A stretch of 37,683 nucleotides of DNA, taken from NCBI GenBank assembly GCA_017883025.1, contig JADGOH010000004.1, forward strand, positions 1 to 37,683, read 5' to 3'. This DNA is from Acidimicrobiales bacterium (GTDB taxonomy: Bacteria > Actinomycetota > Acidimicrobiia > Acidimicrobiales > RAAP-2). Within the stretch, counting starts at the first letter, position 1. Each line of letters starts with the position of its first letter. Both the position numbers and the translations under genes were made by a program. Of this stretch, positions 32,777-37,683 are shown piece after piece. The notes beneath the pieces were generated by a model, which ran no database searches, was not told the DNA's origin, and saw nothing but the letters and a program-made list of their open reading frames with translations.

Positions 32777-33733
32777 GTGCGCTCCCTCATGACCAGTCCG
32801 CGCGGCTTCCTGCTCCTGTGCCGGATCTCGCTGGCCACCATCGTGCTCAACGTGGCCACCGGCGCCGCCGTCCGGCTGTCCGACTCTGGGCTGGGCTGTC
32901 CCGACTGGCCCACGTGCGCCCACAGCCGGCTGACCCCGGCCGCCTCCCTGCACCCGGTCATCGAGTTCGGGAACCGGATGGTGGTGTTCGCCCTGGTCAT
33001 CACCTGTGCGCTGACCTACGTGGCCTCCTTCACCCGCCGGCCGGCCCGCCGGGACCTGCGGTGGCTGTCCGGGGGCCTGATCCTCGGGATCCTGGGCGAG
33101 TCGGTGCTCGGGGCCGTGGTCGTCTACACGAAGCTGAACGCCTACGTCGTCATGACCCACTTCATGCTGGGCATCGCCCTCCTGACGGTGAGCGTCGTCC
33201 TGTGCCTACGGGCCGACCACGCCCCGGGCCGGGGCACGCTCGCCGTGAGCCGCCGGGTGCTGCTCCTGACCCGGGCCTACCTGGTGCTCCTCGTCGTCGC
33301 GCTCGTGGCCGGCACCGCCACCACGGGGGCCGGCCCCCACGCCGGCGGCAAGGGGGCCAAGCGGGTGGACGTCGGCCTGGCCGACATGTCCCGCATCCAC
33401 GCCGAGGCGGTCTGGGTGACCGCCATCGCCCTGCTCGTGATCCTGTGGGCCCTGTGGCGGTCGGACGCGCCGTCGCACGTCCAGGAGTCGGGCCGCATCC
33501 TGCTCGGGGCCATGGTGGCCCAAGGCGTCATCGGTTACACCCAGTACCTGACCCACCTGCCGTCGCTGCTCGTCGGCATCCACGTCGTCGGGGCCACGCT
33601 GGTGTGGTCCACCGCACTGTGGTTCCACCACGGGCTGTCCGACCACCTGCCCGAGGCGGTCGGGGACGGTCGCGAGAGTCCCGGGGGCGGCGCCGGGATC
33701 GCCGCGCCGGCTCAGGTCCCGGAGCCGGCGTGA
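32777..33733 (+). CDS. ctaA: Heme A synthase (COX15/CtaA family)
   Basis: 318 residues with eight transmembrane helices; oxidises heme O to heme A. Motifs are the N-terminal [23 protein letters not shown], the heme-ligand histidines [10 protein letters not shown] (Glu/Asn region), [16 protein letters not shown] and [12 protein letters not shown], and the extracytoplasmic Cys of [13 protein letters not shown] 32777 is preferred over ATG 32789 because TACCAT ends 9 nt ahead. The stop overlaps the clpS start by GTGA. It works in series with ctaB across the divergent promoter. Confidence 0.93.
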   Translation: MRSLMTSPRGFLLLCRISLATIVLNVATGAAVRLSDSGLGCPDWPTCAHSRLTPAASLHPVIEFGNRMVVFALVITCALTYVASFTRRPARRDLRWLSGGLILGILGESVLGAVVVYTKLNAYVVMTHFMLGIALLTVSVVLCLRADHAPGRGTLAVSRRVLLLTRAYLVLLVVALVAGTATTGAGPHAGGKGAKRVDVGLADMSRIHAEAVWVTAIALLVILWALWRSDAPSHVQESGRILLGAMVAQGVIGYTQYLTHLPSLLVGIHVVGATLVWSTALWFHHGLSDHLPEAVGDGRESPGGGAGIAAPAQVPEPA

Positions 33734-34134
33734 GCGCGGAGCTCCCGCATCGACGGCGGGGGGCCGGGACGGACGACAGGGCTGGGGCCACCGGTCCGGC
33801 CGACGGCGCCAAGACGGACGGGACCGCGGTCGGGGTGGTCCCACCCGAGACCGTCCCCCAGGTGGACCTCGACACCGAACTCGACGCGGACCTCGCCACC
33901 GACAAGCCCTGGTTGGTCATCGTCTGGAACGACCCGATCAATCTGATGTCCTATGTCACCTTCGTCCTGCAGAAGCTCTTCGGCTACCCCAAGGACAAGG
34001 CGACGGCCCTGATGCTCGACGTCCACCACAAGGGCCGGGCCGTCGTGTCCTCGGGAACCCGGGAGCGGGCCGAGCTCGACGTCTACCGGCTCCACGAGCA
34101 CGGCCTGTGGGCCACGATGGAGCAGTCCACGTGA
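33730..34134 (+). CDS. clpS: ATP-dependent Clp protease adaptor ClpS
   Basis: 134 residues. A ~50-residue unstructured start, then the ClpS core: [46 protein letters not shown]. This has the NDP-x-(N/T) loop and the VHHKG segment that contact the N-degron and ClpC. In actinobacteria ClpS delivers N-end-rule substrates to ClpC1P. GTG 33730 overlaps the ctaA stop, and the stop overlaps the next gene's GTG, so three genes form a translational chain. The start in the overlap gives a longer N-terminus than usual (~95-105 residues is common). Confidence 0.93.
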   Translation: MSAELPHRRRGAGTDDRAGATGPADGAKTDGTAVGVVPPETVPQVDLDTELDADLATDKPWLVIVWNDPINLMSYVTFVLQKLFGYPKDKATALMLDVHHKGRAVVSSGTRERAELDVYRLHEHGLWATMEQST

Positions 34135-34625
34135 GCTCGCCCATCCGGCGCCGGCGGGACGGCCGCTACGTCGTCCGCCTCGACCCCAATGCCCGTATCG
34201 TCCTCGCCGACCTGGCCCTCCAATTGCCCGAGGCCATCACGTCCCGTGACCCCATGGTGCGCCGCCTCTTCCCCCCGGCCTATCCGACCGCCGAGCTGGC
34301 AGGGGCCGAGCGCGAGTACCGGGAGCTGGTCGACACCGCGCTGGTCAACCACCACACCCAGTCCCTCGAGGTCCTGGTGGCGACGGCCCAGGCCGACACG
34401 CTGAGCGAGGCCGAGTTCCACGCCTGGCTCGACGCCATCGGCTCGCTGCGGCTGGTGCTCGGGACCCGGCTCGACGTCCACGAGGACATGGAGGCCCCCG
34501 ACCCCGGGGACCCGGCGGCCGCCGAGTACGGGCTGTTCGTGTTCCTGGGTGAACTCCAGTACCTGATGGTCGAGGTCCTCGCCGACGATCTGCCGGACGA
34601 GGGCCGGCCCGAAGGCGACCTCTGA
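34131..34625 (+). CDS. DUF2017 family protein
   Basis: 164 residues, conserved actinobacterial protein of unknown function that normally follows clp[32 protein letters not shown] opens the domain. The mostly helical rest includes '[25 protein letters not shown]' and the acidic tail '[17 protein letters not shown]'. No catalytic motif was recognised. GTG 34131 overlaps the clpS stop by 4 nt, so a ClpS-linked function, perhaps regulation of adaptor activity, is a reasonable guess. It ends 38 bp before tRNA-Glu. Confidence 0.82.
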   Translation: MSSPIRRRRDGRYVVRLDPNARIVLADLALQLPEAITSRDPMVRRLFPPAYPTAELAGAEREYRELVDTALVNHHTQSLEVLVATAQADTLSEAEFHAWLDAIGSLRLVLGTRLDVHEDMEAPDPGDPAAAEYGLFVFLGELQYLMVEVLADDLPDEGRPEGDL

Positions 34626-34663
34626 TCCCTCTGCTAAAGTCCGTAAGCCCTATTCGGGACCGA

Positions 34664-34736
34664 GCCCCCATCGTCTAGCGGCCGAGGACGCCGCCCTTTC
34701 AAGGCGGTAACACGGGTTCGAATCCCGTTGGGGGTG
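34664..34736 (+). tRNA. tRNA-Glu (anticodon TTC)
   Basis: Acceptor GCCCCCA pairs with TGGGGGT. Anticodon stem CCGCC/GGCGG encloses CTTTCAA, anticodon TTC; the T-arm contains GGTTCGAATCC. CCA is not encoded (GCCG follows). An extended -10 (TGCTAAAGT, -10 at 34635-34640) 24 bp upstream may drive the Glu-Asp-Phe cluster. Confidence 0.95.
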
Positions 34737-34767
34737 CCGTACTCCCCAGCGTGCAGTTGCTGGTTGG

Positions 34768-34845
34768 GGACCTGTGGTGCAGTTTGGAGTGCACGCCGCC
34801 CTGTCAAGGCGGAGGTCGCGGGTTCAAATCCCGTCAGGTCCGCCA
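34768..34845 (+). tRNA. tRNA-Asp (anticodon GTC), CCA encoded
   Basis: Acceptor GGACCTG pairs with CAGGTCC. Anticodon loop CTGTCAA within CCGCC/GGCGG gives GTC. The T-loop is GGTTCAAATCC; discriminator G at 34842 is followed by CCA. It is the second gene of the tRNA cluster, 31 bp after tRNA-Glu. Confidence 0.95.
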
Positions 34846-34874
34846 CCCCGGAGTCCCCTCGAGGGACACCGGGG
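34846..34874 (+). terminator. Strong hairpin between tRNA-Asp and tRNA-Phe
   Basis: CCCCGGAGTCCC (34846-34857) and GGGACACCGGGG (34863-34874) pair over 12 positions with one mismatch and a 5-nt loop. It fills the whole spacer between the two tRNAs, so it may be a processing signal or partial terminator. Confidence 0.5.
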
Positions 34875-34877
34875 CGA

Positions 34878-34950
34878 GGTCGGGTAGCTCAGTTGGTAGA
34901 GCGCGCGCCTGAAAAGCGTGAGGTCACCGGATCGACGCCGGTCCCGACCA
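34878..34950 (+). tRNA. tRNA-Phe (anticodon GAA)
   Basis: Acceptor GGTCGGG pairs with CCCGACC. Anticodon stem CGCGC/GCGTG (one G-T pair) with loop CTGAAAA gives GAA. T-arm region CCGG ATCGACG CCGG; the T-loop starts with A rather than the usual T (GATCGAC), a small oddity. Discriminator A at 34950; CCA is not encoded. The next 123 bp to the converging LLM gene show nothing recognisable. Confidence 0.9.
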
Positions 34951-35073
34951 CTGGAAGCCCCTGCCCGGCCATCGGGCCCCCGGACAGGCGGTTCGGAGCG
35001 GGCTCCGTGTCGATGGCGCGCCAGGCGGACGGTCCCTGGTTGATCACCGGCTATGGCCGGCCCCGCGACCCGT

Positions 35074-35937
35074 TCAATCGAGCGGCAGGCGCGCGGCCAC
35101 GGCCGCCAACGCAGCGAGGTGGTCGTCGACGTCGGCCAGACCCGCCCCCATCGTGTTGAGGGTGAGGTGCGTGGCCCCGGCCGACCGCCAACCCTCGATC
35201 CGCGCCAGCACGTCGTCGCGGTCGCCCCGCCAGTCGACCCTGCCCTCGAGCCCGATGGCGCCCGGGTCGCGCCCGGCTGCCTCGGCCGCCCGGGCGACGA
35301 TCCCGCGTGCCTCGTCGAGCTTCGGCCCGGGCTGGACCAGCGGGAACCAACCGTCGGCCAGTCGGCCCATGCGGTCGTAGGCCTTCGGCGACATCCCGCC
35401 GAACCAGATCGGGATGGGCCGCCGCACGGGTAGCGGGGCGAGGCCGGCTGCCGTGACGGTCTCGAACTCGCCGTCGAAGGTGACCGACCGCGTCGTCCAC
35501 AGCTCGCGCAGGAGGGCGACCTGCTCCTCGATCCGCCGGCCCCGGGTGGAGAATTCCTGACCGAGCGCCTCGTACTCGACCGGGTTCCACCCGATGCCGA
35601 CACCGAGCCGGAAGCCCCCGTTGGTGAGCAGATCCACCTCGGCGGCCTGCTTGGCCACCAGGACCGTCGGACGCTGCGGCAGGATCGTGATCCCGGTCAC
35701 CAGTTCGAGCGACGTGCACCCGGCCAGGAACCCGAAGAGGACGAACGGCTCGTGGAACTCCGTGTCGACATCGTACGGGCCGGTCCACGGCACGTGGACG
35801 GCCGGATCGGCGCCGACCACGTGGTCGTAGGCGAGGACGTGCTGGTACCCGAGTTCCTCGACGCCGACACCGTAGGCCCGCACGGCGCCGACGGTGGGCC
35901 CGATCTCGGTCTGGGGCAGGACGACGCCGATCCTCAT
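35074..35937 (-). CDS. LLM-class F420-dependent oxidoreductase
   Basis: 287 residues, TIM-barrel luciferase-like family of the TIGR03619 type. Visible are the N-terminal MRIGVVLPQTEIGPTVGAVRAY, ELGYQHVLAYDHVVG, ITILPQRPTVLVAKQAAEVDLLTNGGF, LGVGIGWNPVEYEALG and GRRIEEQVALLRELW, then FGGMSPKAYDRMGRLADGW. Start ATG 35937 has GAGGAG about 8 nt upstream. The longer in-frame start at 35964 adds an unconserved tail. A TAGCGT box near 35985 on the minus strand may be its promoter. Function: probable F420-linked hydride transfer on an unknown substrate. Confidence 0.9.
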   Translation of the reverse strand: MRIGVVLPQTEIGPTVGAVRAYGVGVEELGYQHVLAYDHVVGADPAVHVPWTGPYDVDTEFHEPFVLFGFLAGCTSLELVTGITILPQRPTVLVAKQAAEVDLLTNGGFRLGVGIGWNPVEYEALGQEFSTRGRRIEEQVALLRELWTTRSVTFDGEFETVTAAGLAPLPVRRPIPIWFGGMSPKAYDRMGRLADGWFPLVQPGPKLDEARGIVARAAEAAGRDPGAIGLEGRVDWRGDRDDVLARIEGWRSAGATHLTLNTMGAGLADVDDHLAALAAVAARLPLD

Positions 35938-36205
35938 GGCAGGGCTCCTCGTGTCAGGGCGCACCGTCGTGGCGCGCGCCGGTGACGCTACCTGCGACCC
36001 GGCGAACGGCCCAGTCCTGCCGCACGGGTGCGTCGACGGGCAGGAGCCTGTGGGGCCGCGGTGGCGCGCACCGGCCGGCCGAGTTCGGGGTCCACGGCGA
36101 TCGTCGACCGGTCCACCTGCCGGACGCCACCCTCACGTATGCGGTCGTAGGCACGGCCCCGGGGGTACACGGCCGGCCTCGGGACATGGTCTCAGCGACC
36201 CGACG

Positions 36206-36234
36206 TTGACATCGTGCGTATTGCGATATATCGT
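36206..36234 (+). promoter_or_regulatory. Promoter of the PadR-like gene with a CGATATATCG operator
   Basis: Consensus -35 TTGACA (36206-36211), 17 bp, -10 TATCGT (36229-36234). The palindrome CGATATATCG (36224-36233) covers the -10. AT-rich dyads of this kind are typical PadR sites, so autorepression is likely. The stretch 35938-36205 upstream has no clear gene. Confidence 0.7.
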
Positions 36235-36278
36235 GATTGTACGTGAGCGGTCTGGATAGAGCGCCCTACGACACAGAG

Positions 36279-36300
36279 ACGCCGGTCGGACGACCGGCGT
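36279..36300 (+). promoter_or_regulatory. Perfect 22-bp palindrome in the PadR 5' leader
   Basis: ACGCCGGTCG (36279-36288) and CGACCGGCGT (36291-36300) flank a 2-nt centre. It ends 11 nt before AAGGAGA, the ribosome site of the PadR-like gene. It may fold in the ~85-nt leader or serve as a second operator. Confidence 0.55.
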
Positions 36301-36326
36301 ACCGAACGAACAAGGAGACACACCTG

Positions 36327-36971
36327 ATGCATGGACACCACACTGACGACACACCACACCCCGGGCACCACGGCCACCACGCCGGTCCCCCGTGGGCCGC
36401 ACGCGGCGACGTGACGGTCGGCGCCGTCCGCGGCCGTGGACGACGCCGGGGACGGGGACGGCCCGACGGATTCGGCCCCGGCTTCGGTCGGGGACCCAAG
36501 GTCCGCAGGGGCGACGTCCGCGCCGCCATCCTCGCCCTCCTGGCCGAGGAGCCGATGCACGGCTACCAGATCATCACCGAGCTCACCGAACGCAGTGGCG
36601 GCGTCTGGCAGCCGAGCCCCGGATCCGTCTACCCGACGCTGTCGGCCCTCGAGGACCAGGGACTGGTCACCGCCGACAAGGCGGAGGGCAAGCGGGTCTT
36701 CGAACTGACGCCCGAGGGCCGGACCGAGGCGGCAGCGGCCGGGGACGGCCCGGCTCCGTGGGAGGACGCCGCCAGCAGCGCCGACCGCTCCCTCGTCGAC
36801 CTGAAGCTCCTCATGGTCCAGGTCATGAAGGCCACCAAGCAGGTGGCCGAGGCCGGCACCGAGCGCCAGGTCACCGCAGTGGCGGACGTCCTGACCGATG
36901 CACGTCGGAGGATCTACCTGATCCTGGCCGACGGCAGCCCGACCGACGACCCGGCGGACACCGAGGCCTGA
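36327..36971 (+). CDS. PadR-family transcriptional regulator with His-rich N-terminus
   Basis: 214 residues. Residues 1-22 contain eight histidines (MHGHH...HPGHHGHH); ~30-52 is an Arg/Gly-rich stretch. Then the PadR winged helix: 'VRAAILALLAEEPMHGYQIITELTERSGGVWQPSPGSVYPTLSALEDQGLV' and 'KRVFELTPEGR'. The C-terminus is a helical dimerisation segment. The His cluster could bind Ni, Cu or Zn and make this a metal-responsive regulator, by inference. The start is ATG 36327 with AAGGAGA 8 nt ahead. A promoter with an operator over its -10 precedes it, and a strong terminator follows. Confidence 0.88.
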   Translation: MHGHHTDDTPHPGHHGHHAGPPWAARGDVTVGAVRGRGRRRGRGRPDGFGPGFGRGPKVRRGDVRAAILALLAEEPMHGYQIITELTERSGGVWQPSPGSVYPTLSALEDQGLVTADKAEGKRVFELTPEGRTEAAAAGDGPAPWEDAASSADRSLVDLKLLMVQVMKATKQVAEAGTERQVTAVADVLTDARRRIYLILADGSPTDDPADTEA

Positions 36972-36999
36972 CCTCCCCAGTCGGCGCAGGCACCACCCG

Positions 37000-37032
37000 G
37001 CAAGCGGGGCACCTCACGGGTGCCCCGCTTGC
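37000..37032. terminator. Intrinsic-type terminator hairpin after the PadR-like gene
   Basis: GCAAGCGGGGCACC (37000-37013) and GGTGCCCCGCTTGC (37019-37032) form a perfect 14-bp stem with a 5-nt loop. No T-run follows. The next gene's TACGTT box (37033-37038) begins immediately after the stem. Confidence 0.75.
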
Positions 37033-37066
37033 TACGTTCGCGGCACGCTCGCCCCCAGGAGGCACC

Positions 37067-37683
37067 GTGACCCCCGACGCCCCGTCGACCGACCCACCCA
37101 CGCCCGCCCGGACGGACCGGCTCACCGAGCTCGGGTTCTACGGACTCGCCGGCCAGCCGGACAGCACCCGGGACCTCCTCGACGAGGTCCGCCTCGGCGA
37201 GCAGCTCGGCCTCGGCTCGGTCTTCCTGTCGGAGCGGTTCGACAAGAAGGAGATCGGCGTCCTGTCCGGGGCCGCCGGTGCGATCAGCGAGGAGCTGACG
37301 GTGGTGACCGCCGCCACCAACCACAACACCCGCCACCCACTGATCACGGCCGGGCTGGCACGATCCATGCAGAGCCTGACCGGCGGGCGCTTCGTCCTCG
37401 GCCTCGGCCGGGGCATTCCCATCATCCAGGACACCTACGGCATCCCCCGGATCACCACGGCCGCACTCGAGGACTTCGCCGGCATCCTTCGGCGCCTGTT
37501 CCGGGGCGAGTTCATCGTGGGCCACGACGGCCCGGCCGGGTCGTGGCCGGTCCTCTACCTCGCCGCCATCGACGAGCACCTCCCCCTCGGCCTCGTCGCC
37601 TTCGGCCCCCAGTCGCTGGCCCTCGGCGGCCGCTGCTTCGACGAGGTGATCCTCCACACCTTCTTCACCGAGGAGACGACCCG
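37067..37683 (+). CDS. LLM-class oxidoreductase (TIGR03857-like), cut by window end
   Basis: An open frame from GTG 37067 to the window end (205 codons). AGGAGG lies about 4-5 nt ahead of the start, and a TACGTT box is at 37033-37038. After a Pro-rich ~20-residue tail come ELGFYGLAGQPDSTRDLLDEV, LGLGSVFLSERFDKKEIGVL, GAISEELTVVTAATNHNTRHPLITAGLARSMQSLTGGRF, and LGLGRGIPIIQDTYGIPRI. The order fits the F420-type luciferase-like family, near the TIGR03857 subfamily. The C-terminal third is missing because the window ends, not because the gene is broken. Substrate unknown. Confidence 0.85.
   Translation, partial: MTPDAPSTDPPTPARTDRLTELGFYGLAGQPDSTRDLLDEVRLGEQLGLGSVFLSERFDKKEIGVLSGAAGAISEELTVVTAATNHNTRHPLITAGLARSMQSLTGGRFVLGLGRGIPIIQDTYGIPRITTAALEDFAGILRRLFRGEFIVGHDGPAGSWPVLYLAAIDEHLPLGLVAFGPQSLALGGRCFDEVILHTFFTEETT

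Noticed and set aside
35988-36170. A small minus-strand frame (RIREGGVRQVDRSTIAVDPEL...) between the LLM and PadR genes
   Set aside because: It has no ribosome site, no family resemblance and a low-complexity Arg-rich end; the region looks like a regulatory spacer.
1-37683. CRISPR arrays, insertion sequences, prophage genes or riboswitches
   Set aside because: No regular spacer-repeat array, transposase motif, terminal inverted repeat pair, phage structural gene or recognisable aptamer core was found.

Overview
The window is high-GC DNA (roughly 70% by eye) with GTG and TTG starts, many stop/start overlaps, three F420-type luciferase-like oxidoreductases, a polyphosphate glucokinase, a SenX3/RegX3-like two-component pair and a SARP-type regulator. 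This points to Actinomycetota. The Ltp/DUF35 pair, the CaiB-type CoA-transferase and the abundance of TANNNT boxes placed 6-9 nt before start codons fit class Acidimicrobiia or a close relative. The class is an inference, since no rRNA or species marker is present. The context looks chromosomal: serS, ctaA, ctaB, clpS and four tRNA genes.

Layout. (1) 1-6.0 kb, minus strand: a secreted YVTN/PKD/TIG repeat protein preceded by a large BTAD (SARP-like) AAA+ ATPase regulator. (2) 6.0-11 kb: tRNA-Arg, a CaiB/BaiF CoA-transferase, a decayed VapBC toxin-antitoxin remnant, a membrane-anchored hypothetical protein, and a DUF35/thiolase-like pair. The CoA-transferase and the DUF35 gene share a CTGACG-N3-CGTCAG operator. 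(3) 11-18.2 kb: metabolic genes (hotdog thioesterase, quinone reductase, CHAD protein convergent with polyphosphate glucokinase, amidase, LLM oxidoreductase, SDR). (4) 18.2-25.7 kb, minus strand: a tight run of DUF6112 small membrane protein, VirB6-like protein, SCO6880-like VirB3/VirB4-N protein, VirB4-like ATPase and VirD4/TraG-like ATPase, followed 10 bp later by a lipoprotein carrying all the copper-ligand motifs of PHM/DBM-type monooxygenases. A recognisable promoter in an AT-rich island drives the run, and no relaxase, integrase or replication gene is visible in the window. (5) 25.8-34.6 kb: senX3/regX3, serS, a two-gene ABC transporter, a TlpA-like thioredoxin coupled to ctaB, and divergent ctaA-clpS-DUF2017. 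(6) 34.6-35.0 kb: tRNA-Glu, tRNA-Asp and tRNA-Phe. (7) 35.0-37.7 kb: an LLM oxidoreductase, a His-rich PadR regulator with a clear promoter/operator, and an LLM gene cut by the window end.

How the parts may work together. The CoA-transferase and DUF35/thiolase genes probably form one acyl-CoA or steroid-type catabolic regulon. ctaA, ctaB, the TlpA-like protein and probably the ABC transporter belong to heme A and cytochrome oxidase biogenesis. CHAD (a polyphosphate-binding domain) lies next to a polyphosphate-using glucokinase. The most unusual region is the relaxase-less T4SS-like operon with its copper-monooxygenase-like lipoprotein.
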